Shown: one piece after another, positions 33,240 through 44,751 of the stretch | Position numbering within the stretch: the first letter of the stretch is position 1 | Layout: every line of letters starts with the position of its first letter | Assembly: GCA_963580285.1 (NCBI GenBank) | Contig: OY757026.1 | Coordinates: 87,332,651-87,396,650, forward strand | Direction: 5' to 3' | DNA: 64,000 nt | DNA from: Lucinisca nassula | Lineage: Eukaryota; Mollusca; Bivalvia; Lucinida; Lucinidae | The notes under the pieces: generated by a model | What the model saw: the letters and a program-made list of their open reading frames with translations, nothing else | The model's database searches: none | What the model was told of the DNA's origin: nothing | Program-made: the position numbers and the translations under genes

Positions 33240-34566
33240 TAAAGGATCTTACATGAGTGTTCATGTATTATTGAATTTATTAAACGAGTTGAGGAAAAGG
33301 GATAAAATGCGAGGCTTTGCCGAGCATTTTATCCCTTTTATTCAACTCGTTTAATAAATTGTTGACATAGAGGATCTTACATGAGTGTCCATGTGTTATT
33401 GAATTTATTAAACGAGTTGACGAAAAGGGATAAAATGCGAGGCTTTGTCGAGCATTTTATGGCTTTTCCTCAACGAGTTTAATAAATTCAATAATACGTG
33501 AGCACGAATGCAAGATTCTATTTACCATATGACATTTAAAAACTCATTTTATTCACGATTTGTTTTGTTTGTTTGATTGATTTGAGGTTTAACGTCCCCG
33601 TCAACACTGTATAGGTCATTTTGGAGACGTTGCTTCCAATTTTGTGGGACTTTTACCCGACATTGAGATGAAATGACAGCTCAATCTCTGCCACCCAGTG
33701 AAACCAATAGGGGTTATAAGCATGGACGGGCCGACTCGCATCGCATTGCCTGGGCAGGCTTAGATCCTCTAAGTGGTTTACCAGTACTCGTGTGCGGGTC
33801 GGTTTCAGCTGTGCGAGGAAGCATCATGCAGCCCATCTATTTCTTCAAGTCCCGATGGGCGGGGGCCATTCACGATTTGTTGACAAAAATGTCAATATTC
33901 CGTCATTACTAAACGCGACGTCGTTAATGGCGTCGTACATGTAAGGTTAAGGGGCGATTCTAACTATTTTGCTTATTTAACCCACTAGTGGATTACATGG
34001 CGTTATTACATAAATAACCATGCGCATGGCTGTTTGAAGTCATTGTCAAATGGACCGAAAGCCGTGCTCAAACAGCAAAAACCATGTTCAAATCATGAAA
34101 TTCGCGTGCTGTTTGAACATGGATTTTGAGCTTTTGATATCACAAGACGGGCCTTGCTTTGTTTACGTTACGTTGAGCGACGTAACGTTATCGCCCTGAA
34201 CGTAGCGTTTTAGGGTTCTATGATGACGTAACTGCATGACAACGTCATTGTAAACAACATTCTGAACTGGCCGCCATTTTGGTTTGCCTGTCGCATTTGA
34301 AGAGTTGATATGGAATTTATATGGAGCTTTTTGGGCGTTTTCTTCAAAATTTGCTGTCGGATTCGTAAGTTATGCAAGAACAACGATCATCCATGGTTTT
34401 TTCATTGCATTAACATTTGCCGGATCCCTCGGAAGATATTTGAACATTCGGCCTAGCGGCCTCATGTTCAAACAGCTTCCTCGGGATCCGGTAAATGTTA
34501 ATGCATGAAAAACCATGGTTGATCCCTATATTATTACACTCTCAGACGCGACGTCATATGATAAAA
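33240..34566 (-). mobile_element. MITE-D carrying two insertions
   Basis: The hairpin end occurs twice in tandem (33240-33357 and 33366-33525). The element then continues at 33530-33558, 33868-34010 and 34531-34566 (ACGCGACGTCATATGATAAA). Inserted are a SINE-A (33559-33867, -) and the element at 34011-34530. Confidence 0.8.
34011..34530. mobile_element. 520-base element with 8-base target duplication
   Basis: TTATTACA lies at 34003-34010 and 34531-34538. It contains an inverted repeat at 34389-34526 (GATCATCCATGGTTTTTTCA and its mirror) and a second, smaller pair (GTTTGAACATGG / CCATGTTCAAA). The eight-base duplication suits hAT-like transposition; terminal repeats are weak. Confidence 0.72.
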
Positions 34567-34574
34567 TGGCGATA

Positions 34575-34672
34575 ATTTATGGATATGGAGTTTATATTGT
34601 GTGTACGCATTAAAATCGCCTCATCGAGGCGCTCATCGAGGCGATTCTAATAAGTACACACAGCATATATTT
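34575..34672. mobile_element. MITE-B3 stem
   Basis: GTGTGTACGCATTAAAATCG folds on CGATTCTAATAAGTACACAC. The loop carries an extra GCGCTCATCGAG. Confidence 0.75.
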
Positions 34673-34904
34673 GAACATAAAAGCAAAAGCAAGAAGAAGG
34701 TCCTGCGACCAGCCAATACTCTGATCAGCTTGCACATTAGTTCAGCCAGGTCAGAATCTACATTGGTTGTCTTTGAATAGCCCACAGACAGAGTGGTCTG
34801 CGCGACTTGCCGATGACTAATAAAGTCATATGCGAACAGTGGAGACCCTGATCAGAGTGCGTATGCTCAATGAGTCAGTTTTAACGCTCGCTTGTAAAAC
34901 TCTT

Positions 34905-35745
34905 TGTTTTGACAAGATCTGCAAGAGAAAACATGAAAAACTTAAATTTATATGGCTGTAAATGTCAAAATTTCAAGTGTTTCTCAAAGGCATTACACTT
35001 TCAGCCGACCAGAGTTCTCCAAGTTTCAAGTGCGGTGGACAGACGCGTGGACGTATGTTTGTTTTGTTTGTTTGAATTCGGGTTTAACGTCCCCGACGTT
35101 GCTTCCAATTTCGTGGGACTTTTACCCGACATTGAGATGAAATGACATCTGAAGCCTTAACGCCCAAACAAAACAAAATAGTTCTATATTTAGGGGCGGA
35201 CCGACTAGGGTAGCTTTGCCTGGGTAGACTTCGATCCTCTAAGCAGTTTACCAGTACCCATGGACGAACTGTTTCAGCTCTGCGTGGAAGCATCATGCAG
35301 CCCCGAAAGGTGGGGGCTCACGGACGTATGTATAGACAAAAGTTTTCCCATGCAGTCCGTGGTGTAGGGCATAAAAAATAAGTTCATCACTGCAGTATCT
35401 TTCCTACAGCAATGTATTTTATATTTCACAAACTGTGATAATTTATGTTTGAGTTGAGGCTTTACGTCCCTGTCAACTTTATTTAGGTAATTTTTGGAGA
35501 CGTTGCTTCCGATTTTGTGGAAATTTTACTCGATATTGAGATGAAATGTCATCTCAAGCCCTGACGCCCAATGAAACCACTAGGGTTTATATTCATGGCC
35601 GGTCCAAATCGCACCACTTTGCCTGCATAGGTATAGACGTTCTAAAGCGGTTTACCGGTACTCATATGCGGTCGGTTTCAGCACTGCGTGGATGCATCAT
35701 GCAGCCCAATCTATTTCATCAATGCCCAATGGGCGGGGCGGACTG
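34905..35745 (+). repeat. Segmental duplication, copy 1
   Basis: CAAGAGAAAACATGAAAAAC ... TCAAAGGCATTACACTT ... GTGCGGTGGACAGACGC ... GCAGTATCTTTCCTACAGCA, plus a SINE-A (35452-35740, -), all matched by copy 2. A second SINE-A (35058-35318, -) is inserted at GGACGTATGT, which is repeated on both sides. Confidence 0.8.
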
Positions 35746-35778
35746 GTTCAAACAACAGATTATTGGTGCTCAACGGTC

Positions 35779-36044
35779 TATTACGAAAACACGTCTATAC
35801 ATTGTACATTTTTACCCCGAAAAAAAAGAGAAAAATTTTAGATGAAAAATTGTGATATTTTTTCTTATTTCTGCTCAAAATATAGATTGTGGGTATTCGT
35901 TAGAACCGTCTCATCGAGGCGGTTCTATCGAGTACCCACAATCTTTATTTTAGAGCAGAAATAAGAAAAAAAGGATTACACCTGTAAACCCCAGTTTTAC
36001 TATATGAAAGGGGGTCAGAACTATATAGGCATGTTTTCCTGATG
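35779..36044. mobile_element. MITE-B1 between the two duplicated segments
   Basis: TATTACGAAAACACGTCTAT to TATAGGCATGTTTTCCTGATG (abbreviated). Central stem at 35886-35944. Confidence 0.87.
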
Positions 36045-36212
36045 ACCCAAAACATATACGTTTGGCAAGATGCAAGAGAAAACAAGACAAATTTTAAAGA
36101 AATGTGAATACATCCCCGCCGTCAAAATTTGTGGTGTTTTTCAAAGGCATTGCACTTACAGTACTGAACCTATTAAAACTGTTGTAGTGCGGTGGACAGA
36201 CGCACGGACGTA

Positions 36213-37550
36213 CGTTGGGTGATCAATAAATTCGAGAATTTTTGCTATAACTTTTTTAATATACAACCAATCGCAATAAAATTTATATGGTCGATAGAAT
36301 AGCACGTTACGGACAACGTCATCGAGGTATTACGTTCGTGACGTCACTAGTTTTTCAATTACGTCATATTTTCGACGTCATACTTCACGTTCAGAAATGG
36401 CTGACGACGTTGTTGCAGAACAGAGGACTATCATTAAAGTCTACGTAAAACTAGGGAAGACTATGAGCGAAATCAAAGAGTATACGGAGAAGTCTTTTTT
36501 TTCTCCAAAAAGTATACGGAGAAGCAGCATTTTCGAAATCTTGTATTCATAAATGGTGGCATCGCTTCAGTGACGGAAGAACATCGACCAAAGATGACGC
36601 CCGATCTGGCCACATTGTGAAGTATACTACAGAGGAAAACTGTGCTGCCATTGAACCGTAATGGAAGACAGGCGAGCGACTGTTAGAAATGTAGCGGAGG
36701 ACCTTAACTTAAGTTATGGTACAGCCCAAGAGATTCTGACGGAAAAGCTTGAATTAAGCCGCGTCTGTGCAAGGTGGGTACCCCGTCTACTTCAGCCTGA
36801 CCAGAAGAGGGTAAGGAACCAGATCTGTCGAGATATTCTCAACCGATATATAGAGGAAGGTGATGGGTTCCTGAATAAAATAATAACATGTGATGAAACA
36901 TGGTCCACTTCTTTGAGCCGGAAAGCAAGCAACAGAGTCCCGTGTGGAAGCATGCATCGTCACCATCGCCTGTAAAAGCCCGATTTTCCAAGTCAGTGGG
37001 TAAAGTTATGTCCATCATATTCTGTGACACAACAAGAATTGTGTTGAATCACATAGTGCCAGCTAAAACTACAGTCAATAGTGAATACTACGCACATCTA
37101 ATTAAATTCCAGTTGCAGAGAGCAATTCGAGATAAACGTCCTGAACTTGTAAGGTCGGGGTTCATTTTGCACCAAGACAACGCTCCAGTGCACGTGAGTC
37201 AACTTGTGACGTCCACCCTCAAGGAACTGGGTATCGAAACTCTACCGCATCCACCGTATAGCCCAGACTTGGCTAACTGTGACTTTTTCCTGTTTCCAAA
37301 TGTGAAGGATCAGCTGCGTGGAGTAAAATATGAGACGCGAGATGAACTAGGGGCTGCTATAACGGTGGCGCTTAGGGAGGTATCACGTGACGACTTACGT
37401 CACGCGTTCGGCACGTGGATGAACATATGTCAAAAGTGTATCAAGGTCAAGGGATCCTATGTCGAAAAATTATAATAAACAGTATTCGTTAGTATCGTTT
37501 TTCATTATTAAGTTACAGCAAAAGTTCTCGAATTTATTGATCACCCCTCG
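36213..37550 (+). mobile_element. mariner-family DNA transposon, full length, inactive
   Basis: Terminal inverted repeats of about 30 bases contain GGTGATCAATAAATTCGAGA at the left and its mirror at the right. TA duplications lie at 36211-36212 and 37551-37552. It is 1338 bases long, as expected for mariner, and sits inside one copy of a duplicated segment (see 34905-38170). Confidence 0.93.
36397..37475 (+). pseudogene. mariner (DD34D) transposase with several frame breaks
   Basis: Reads from an ATG at 36397 to a stop at 37473-37475, close to the usual mariner length of about 345 residues. Recognisable parts: N-terminal DNA-binding region including KWWHRFSDGR near 36560-36600; CDETW with the first catalytic Asp near 36890; HQDNAPVH with the second Asp; and HPPYSPDLANCDFFLFP with the third Asp exactly 34 residues on, which defines DD34D. 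All three acidic residues survive. The frame is broken by a small local duplication (TATACGGAGAAG occurs twice, about 36480-36524), a shift near 36555, a shift with a TAA near 36658, and a one-base deletion after CDETW near 36902. The second half, from 36900, is open to the end. Confidence 0.92.
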
Positions 37551-38223
37551 TATGTATGGACAAACGTAAAATAATACGCCTTTACCCAGTTCGTGGTGTG
37601 GGGCATAAAAGTCTCAGTTCAAAACTGCAGTATCTTTCCTACAGCAATGTCAGTCAACATTATATTTCATGGGTGATTTTTTGTTTGAGTTGAACCTTTA
37701 CATCCCCGTCAACACTGTGTAGGAGACTCTTCTTCCGATTTTGTGGGAATTTTACCCGACATTGAGATTTGTTTGATTTGAGGTTTAACGTCCACGTCAA
37801 CACTATTTAGGTCATTTTGGAGAGGTTGCTTCAATTTTTGGGGCACTTTTACCCAACATTGAGATGAAATGAAAAAGCAATAAGGTATGTATGCATGGAC
37901 GGTCCGACTCGCACCACTTTGCCTGGGCAGGCTTTGAAACCCACTAAGCGGTTTACCAGTACTCATGTTGGGTCCGTTTCAGCTCTGCGTAGAAGCATAG
38001 TGCAGCCCGATCTAAGCCCTACCGCCCATAGAAACCCCTAGGGTTTAATCGCACCACTTGGTATTGACATGCCTATAGATACAGTGCTCATGTTCTGTCG
38101 GTTATAGCTCTGGCTGGATGCATCATACAACCAAATCTATTTCTCCAAGATCAGATGGGCGGGGTCAAAAATATCTGGAGCTACGATCTATTTCCCAAAA
38201 TCCCGATGGGCGGGTGCGCGAAA

Positions 38224-38372
38224 TTTTATGTTGTATGTATGCAGTGAAAATGTATATTGTATGTACTTATTAGAAGCGCCTCTATGAGGCGCTTCTAATA
38301 AGTTCATACAGTATACAATAGAGGCGCTTCTAATAAGTACGTATACAGTATACACTTATTTTATAGAACATT
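38224..38372. mobile_element. MITE-B3 stem with a duplicated right arm
   Basis: TATGTACTTATTAGAAGCGC folds on GCGCTTCTAATAAGTTCATA. The right arm is repeated at 38322-38360, so two alternative hairpins are possible. Confidence 0.75.
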
Positions 38373-38394
38373 AAATATTTTAAACTATCCCAGT

Positions 38395-38692
38395 TTGTTT
38401 GATTTGAGGTTTAACGCCCCCGTCAACACTGTAAATGTCATTTTGGAGACGTTGCTTCCAATTTTGTGAGACTTTTACCCGACATTGAAATGAAATTACA
38501 TCTCAAGCCCTGTCGCCCAATGAAACCAATAGGGTTTATTAGCATGGACGGTCCGCCTTGCACCGCGGTTCCTGGACAGGCTTAGATCCTCTAAGCGGTT
38601 TACCAGTACTAGTGTTGGGGCCGGATTCAGCTCTGCGTGGAAGCATCATGCAGCCCATATATTTCTTCAAGCCCCGATGGGCGGGGGCCGTA
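38395..38692 (-). mobile_element. SINE-A, full length
   Basis: TTTGTTTGATTTGAGGTTTA to GATGGGCGGGGGCC. Confidence 0.89.
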
Positions 38693-38745
38693 AACTATCC
38701 AAGTAATTCCATATTATCTAGCATCAATTGAACGAACTACCTTAA

Positions 38746-38917
38746 CCCGTTTTGTACCAAATGGGATCTTCCACCTTATATATAGCACAAGTCCATTTCA
38801 AAATTGTGGGCTGTGTTTTCTTCAAGAAATTGGTTGATTATTTTGCAAACGGTGTAGGCCCTGATCAGACGCACTGTTTGCCAAGTACCCGTTTTGGGGT
38901 TTCCGGTACAAAATGGG
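38746..38917. mobile_element. MITE-E, piggyBac-like, stem deleted
   Basis: TTAA at 38742-38745 and 38918-38921. Ends CCCGTTTTGTACCAAATGGG / GGTTTCCGGTACAAAATGGG. The central palindrome is reduced to one arm. Confidence 0.85.
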
Positions 38918-38944
38918 TTAAAAAATAAAACACAATTTCAAAGG

Positions 38945-39255
38945 TCCTAGTGAGTCAGAGCGCTGACCCCTTATCATTAGAACTCTCCCCGCTCTGTTGG
39001 TTCGAGCCTGTTTCGGGTCACGTTCTACAACACGGGCCACCGTGGCCTAGTGGATCTGAGCGCTGACTCCTAATCATTAGGTCTTTCACCGCTATGTGGG
39101 TTCAAGCCTGGTTCGGATCACATGTGAACACTACGTTCTCCAACGGAAGGTCATGTGTGTTGTCTCTGGGTACTCCGGTTTTCGCCCACCTCTGATTTTC
39201 GATCGACTCGAAATAAGTGAAATGATCTTGAAAGGGCCGTAAACTAAAACAAAAC
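38945..39255 (+). mobile_element. SINE-U: tandem heads
   Basis: A tRNA-like head without body (38945-39012) is followed by a complete SINE-U (39030-39255) with GTGGCCTAGTGGATCTGAGC and GGGTTCAAGCCTGG. Confidence 0.8.
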
Positions 39256-39589
39256 ACTCCCAAAAGTGTTCGTGCGATTGCAGTTCGACTGAATATATAC
39301 GAAGCCACGTCAATCTCGGGCGAATACAAAATCGTTTACTAATTTATCCCCCTTTATCCTTATACTGCGTCAGATTGCCGCACCACGCTGTGTCATCTCT
39401 GATAGATCTTAATCCACATTATCAAAAAAGTTACAGAACTAATCTCAGTATCAGACCACTGCCAAATTCCCCTGCTAATGGTGTACCTTGCTTTGATATT
39501 ATAATAATTCAGGAAGAAGGATGCACCCGACTTATTTCATGCAATTTGTCTCAAGGGGGATAACTTTTGTGAGATCTCGTTTGATTTTC
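39256..39589. other. No gene or repeat recognised
   Basis: Apparently unique. Confidence 0.45.
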
Positions 39590-39960
39590 AGTAAACTGAA
39601 TTCTTATGCAATTGAACACAGCAACAGATAATGTTGGTATTTTGTGAAAACTGAAAGATAGTTTTTGTCAATTCTCCATAAAAACCTATGTTGTGGGTAT
39701 TCATTAGAACCGCCCCACCGAGGCGTTTCTAATGAATACCCACAACATGCGTTTATATGGCTTGAAGCTTTAATCGCAATCGAACTAAGCTAAATTAGCA
39801 TACAACAGATAAGGTTAGTATTTTGTGAGAACTTAACTAAAACCTATGCTGTGGGTATTCATCAGAACTGCCTCGACGAGTCGGTTCTAATGAATACCAA
39901 CAACATAGGTTTATATGGAGAAATAAGTCAAACTACCCTTCAATTATCCCAAAATACGCA
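39590..39960. mobile_element. Two B3-type units in tandem
   Basis: Each unit has TATTTTGTGAGAAC-like sequence, then a stem built on GTGGGTATTCATTAGAACCG, then TTTATATGG (stems at 39692-39746 and 39850-39905). Unit length is about 185 bases. Confidence 0.75.
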
Positions 39961-40005
39961 CATTGCTATGAAATAGTCTAACAAGACATAAAGAAAATAT
40001 TAACG

Positions 40006-40292
40006 TTTTGTTTGTTTGTTTGATTTGTGGTTTAACGACCCCGTCAACACTGTAAAGGTCATTTTGGAGACGTTGCTTCCAATTTTGTGGGACTTTTACC
40101 CGACATTGAGATGAGATGACATCTCAAGCCCTGCCGCCCAATGAAACCAATACGGTTTAAAAGCATGGACGGGCCGACTTGCACAGCATTGCCTGGGCAG
40201 GCTTAATTTACCAGTACTCGTGTGCGAGTCGGTTTCAGCTCTGCGTGGAAGCATCATGCAGCCCATCTATTTCTTCAAGCCCCGATGGGCTT
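40006..40292 (-). mobile_element. SINE-A
   Basis: TTTGTTTGTTTGATTTGTGG to AAGCCCCGATGGGC, with the GATCCTCTAAGCGG block deleted. Confidence 0.88.
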
Positions 40293-40486
40293 AATAATCC
40301 TTGTAAGGCATCCTTTCCTGGGGCTTTAAAACCATGTTCATTCTCCTTAAATATTACTATTTATCGCAGTAAAAATGTTTGCTAGACGAGTTTGCTGGAA
40401 AAAATATTCAAATGTTATTTTGGGATCTTACGCAAATGCTTCGATTGAATATGGGTTTGTCTCGGTGATTCGCCGGATTTTGTTAG
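40293..40486. other. Unassigned spacer
   Basis: No structure seen. Confidence 0.4.
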
Positions 40487-40773
40487 CCTGTTTGGAGTCG
40501 AACGGCCCAGGCAATACTGTTTAGATTATATCGAGCAGGTAATTTTACGTAGCCACATTATTCCTGGACAGTCTTATACCGTTTACCAGCAGAGTGCACA
40601 TTCTGTCGTAAGAAACTGACAACTGCTGTTCTTGAACCAGCAGACGGGAGAGAAAGACCGTAGAAAATATCTTTAATCAATCTCCCTGAAAGAATGTTGT
40701 CGACTCCGGCAGGTGTCGAACCTACGACCCCTGATCAACGGTCAGACGTGAATCCGCCTGAGCTACCGATGAC
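40487..40773 (-). mobile_element. SINE-W (tRNA-derived)
   Basis: Tail near AACGGCCCAGGCAATACTGT, head at 40700-40773 with CGGTAGCTCAGGCGG and GTTCGACACC on the minus strand. Confidence 0.84.
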
Positions 40774-40841
40774 AGCCTCCGGACAAGTCTATACAGAGAT
40801 AAACAATGGAGCAGACTGCCCTAAGATGCATGCATAGGTTT

Positions 40842-41010
40842 TGTTTGTTTGATTTGAGGTTTAACGTCCCCGTCAACACTGTAAAGATCATTTTGGAGAC
40901 GTTGCTTCCATTTTTTGTGGGACTTTTACCCGACATTGAGATGAAATGACATCTCAAGCCCTGTCGCCCAATGAAACCAATAGGGTTTATAAGCATGGAT
41001 GGGCCGGATG
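40842..41010 (-). mobile_element. SINE-A 3' part
   Basis: TTTGTTTGATTTGAGGTTTA to AGCATGGATGGGCCGG, with 5' truncation typical of retroposition. Confidence 0.85.
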
Positions 41011-41880
41011 CACAGGTAATATGAGTGGATGCTTGGCACACAGCCGGGAATCTTGTAGGTTTTTCTGTATCCTGGCTGGATTTCATTTAAATGCCACTCT
41101 GCTTACAACGTGAAAAAAAACATTGTTTAAGAAAGAAAGAAAGAAACAAAGAAAGAACGAAAGAAAGAAATTATACCATTGAATGGGTTATTCTTTTTCT
41201 GTAGATCTATGCTTAGTGTCCATTACGCATATAACATGAACGCATTTACATAGTGTAAAATATTTGCACTTAAAAAGAAAATACTTCAACGAGCAGCATC
41301 CATCTCAAAGAAAGATATTTTTTTTTTTTAAAAAAAGTACTTTTTGTGCGTTATGATATTTCTTTCAGTATGTATGAAAAAATATTATGAGAAACTGAAA
41401 ATTTTAACTAAAAATCTAAACTGACTCATACATGACTATAGCTCTAAACCCCTTACCTTTCGAATGTAAAATTTACAATATTCACAAATCTGTATCACAT
41501 CTCACACTTGGTAAAACACTTTAAATGACTTAACCTCTATTTTCTCTCTTTTCACATCACGTCGGAAATCAGCCGTGTTTAACGACCACATTTTCCACTT
41601 TGAATTTTTATTTTCGATGCAAGTTATTGGCGCTTATTTGGTGCCCCGCTTGAATGATCTTTGAAGCGCATTGTGGTTACCTGTTCTATGGTCTATGGTT
41701 ATCGGCTTTGTTCTATGGTCTATGGTTATCGGCTTGAATACAATTATGCGTTTCCGTTGTACAGATGGTTGATTAAAAAGGTGACAATATTTTTTGTTGG
41801 GGACAATCTGTTTCTCTAATTGGTGCATAATGAATAGGCATGCTGGAGAAAACAACAACAACAACAACAAGACAACAACA
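41011..41880. other. Unassigned, with small simple repeats
   Basis: (GAAA)n at 41129-41171. A 27-base direct repeat, TCTATGGTCTATGGTTATCG, occurs at about 41684 and 41711. (ACA)n at 41850-41880. No exon. Confidence 0.55.
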
Positions 41881-41885
41881 AAGAT

Positions 41886-42288
41886 GCCGGCTCGTGATTT
41901 TTTTTTTTGTTAACAAGTCAACGTATAGATGACCATGCAAACCTCATTAGGAAAGCATGCCCGTAATAAATAATGGCGTCCAACATGGTGTCAGAAAATG
42001 ATGAATATTAGGTAAAAATGATAACATCTTTATTATTGCTGCCTTCAACATAGATTGTGGGTGCTCGTTAGAACCGCCTCAATGAGGCGGTTCTAACGAG
42101 TACCCACAACCTATGTCTTAGAGCAAGAATAAGAAAAATAATGTATATCCCCGTAAACCCCAGTTTTCTCTATATAAAGTGGGGTATAGGGGGTCTTCAT
42201 TCCACGGACTTGTTCACTTGATGAGCCGGCTCGAGATTTTATTTTTTTTTTGGTTGACAAGTCAACGTATAGATGACCATGCAAACCT
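41886..42288. mobile_element. MITE-B2 flanked by a 58-63 base direct repeat
   Basis: MITE-B2 at 41944-42223 (ends CATTAGGAAAGCATGCCCGT / CACGGACTTGTTCACTTGATG) lies between copies of GCCGGCTCGWGATTTT ... GACCATGCAAACCT at 41886-41943 and 42225-42288. The right copy has a few extra bases in its T run. Confidence 0.88.
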
Positions 42289-42339
42289 AAGGGAAAATGG
42301 GCAGATTGGGGTACGTATTGTGCTCCGCATGTTTGCTGA

Positions 42340-43612
42340 CATTACGAAACCACGTCTATCAACCAAGATCAAACGCCAATATTAATGCATTGTAAACTTT
42401 ACCGCTGAAAACAAAAGGAAATTTTAAGATGAAAATTTGTGACATTTCTCTTATTTCTGCTCAAAATATAGATTTTGGGTACTCGTTAGAACCGCCTTAT
42501 CAAGGCGGTACTAACGAGTACCAACAATCTATATTTTAGAGCCGAAATAAGAAAAATAAGATTTACCACTGTAAAGCCCGGTTTTACTATATAAAGGCGG
42601 GGTTCAAGGGTCAAAATCATATAGGCGTGTTGTCGTGATGAAACATAGATTGTGGGTATTTGTTAAAATCGCCTCAAAGCGGTGGTTCTAACGCATTGAG
42701 GCGATTCTAACGAGCACAATAACTATTTCTCGAAAAAAAAAAACATTCAAATTTTCATCAGAAAAAAAGATATAGTAAAATTCCGCTATTAAGACACCTA
42801 AAATTAAGACTAATTCTGCTTAAAAAACTTATTTGGTAGGTTGCAGTTATTCTTTCTTTGTGTTTTCTGCATACCTTGTGCACTGGTCAGAGACCACCTT
42901 TGGGACTGTCCAAAAGTTGTCTTAAGACCATCGAAGCGGTTCTAACCAGTACCCAAAGTCTATATTTTAGAGCAGAAATAAGAAAAATAAGGTTTATCCC
43001 TGTAAACGCCAGTCTTACTATATAAAAGTGGGGTTCAAGGGGGTCAAAATAAGATAGGCGTAGTTTCGTGATGTACTTCTTAATTCATACTTTTGGTTCT
43101 CGTTTGAACTGCCTCAATATGAATACCCACAACCTATGCCTTGTAGCAGAAATAAGCAAAATAATACTTACTCCCGTAAATCTCAGTTTTCTCTATATAA
43201 AGTGGGGTTTGGAGGGCTGTTCATGACACGGACTCGTTATCGTGATGAAAAGTCCGACAATATTGGTAGCATCACGAAAACACGCCTATATCATTTTGAC
43301 CCCCTCGAACCCCACTTTTATATAGTAAAACTGGGGTTTGCAGGGTTAAAACTTATTTTTCTTATTTCTGCTTTTAAATAAAAGTGTGGGTACTCGTTAG
43401 AACCGCCTCGATGAGGCGGTTCTAACAAGTACCCACAGTCTATATTTTGAGCAGAAATAAGAAACATATCGTAATTTTTCATCTTAAAATCTTCATTTTT
43501 TCAGCGATAAAGGTGGCAATGTGTTTGTATAGGCATGTTTTCCTAATGCAACGTCTCCAAAATTACCTAAGTAGTGTTTACGGGGACGTAAAAGCTGAAT
43601 TCAAACAAACAA
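42340..43612. mobile_element. MITE cluster: B1, stem, C, B1, B2, B1, SINE-A piece
   Basis: B1 42340-42640; loose B-type stem 42643-42722; MITE-C truncated 42775-42930; B1 right half 42931-43073; B2 right half 43080-43248; B1 reversed 43270-43548 with intact stem; SINE-A tail 43549-43612 (+). Almost no other DNA lies between them. Confidence 0.82.
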
Positions 43613-43865
43613 ACAAGTACATTACTTCCATGATTATGGCCATGCAGAAACTACGTCTATTCAGTTTTCTGCGGGCATGCGCGCACAGGCCGCTGATGTA
43701 AGCAAAAGCTCTGTTTTGTACTGACATGGTTCAAACGGTTTTTGATGATTCTCTCAAGTACAACAAAAAAGCGAACTCTGGCTCAGCACTGAGGAATGAA
43801 TTCATCATGAGAATAAAGGAGAAAAATATTGAGCAAGCGCCTCGAAAATCTGATTAAAAACCATG
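43613..43865. other. Unassigned
   Basis: No exon or repeat seen. Confidence 0.4.
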
Positions 43866-43935
43866 TGCGAACGGCAAAGGCCCTGATCAGACTGCACGTA
43901 CAGCGGTCTGATCAGATTCCGCCGTTCGCACATTC
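43866..43935. repeat. CTGATCAG mini-palindrome
   Basis: GTGCGAACGGCAAAGGCCCTG ... CAGACTGC / GCGGTCTGATCAG ... CCGTTCGCAC (abbreviated), arms of about 30 bases with several mismatches. Confidence 0.8.
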
Positions 43936-44751
43936 GGATATTTTAAGGGTACAGCAACTCTGCTGATCCAGAAATGCGCATTTACAAGCTCGTCTGTGTA
44001 TTTAGAGGATATATATCTTTCATGGATTTTGTTGAACTTTTTTTCATATATTCCAGCTCAATTTATCTTGGTGCATACGAAAATGAAGGGAGGCACAGTA
44101 AACTATCCGTAAACCCTTAGGTTCCGATTTTTTTCACCCTAAAACACCTGTTATCGAATCCATAAACGACCGTGCGTAGTCCGTTGTCGATTGCGTAGTG
44201 ATCTGATTAATCCGGGCAAAATGTGATTCGAATGCTTTGTGTGTCGTCATGGAAACTTATTTAGGGTTTAACTTTCCATTTTGAACTAAATTAGTTTTTG
44301 TAGTGCTTGGAATCAAATGTATCATTTTAGTATTTTGATGTGTTAAGCATATGTCAGTTCAGCTTGCTGTGTCTGCATAACTCTTTTATGATGGATTAAA
44401 TAAAAAAACATCATTGCAAACTGGCCATGTCGCATAAAACGGTTATTTAGCCCAGCATTCAAGCGCACAACGCATGCGCAGATACTCAGTGGCTACAAGT
44501 TTCATCTGGGCCAATTTACCGCTTGCTTGCAAACATATTTTGTTCTATTGTGCAGGCTTGTTCAAGTCGTTTTTATGTGTATAGTACATAAGGATTCTTT
44601 ATGTTCCTCGCAGGCTCCATTATGCTTTTATGAAGGTGAAATATTACGAAATTATAAAAAGATAGAAACCAACATGTACATGCATATACGCTCTGCGAAT
44701 GAGATTAGCAGAAGTGTGCGCAATTCTTTGAAATGGGAATAAATACGCTAG
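43936..44751. other. Unassigned, about 0.8 kb
   Basis: Apparently unique AT-rich sequence. No exon supported. Confidence 0.45.

Larger units (their letters stand above)
36052..38170 (+). repeat. Segmental duplication, copy 2
   Basis: Flanks 36061-36212 and 37551-37680 match copy 1; the mariner at 36213-37550 splits it. The SINE-A shared with copy 1 starts at 37684 and is itself split by a younger SINE-A (about 37768-38020, -) before ending near 38165. Confidence 0.8.
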
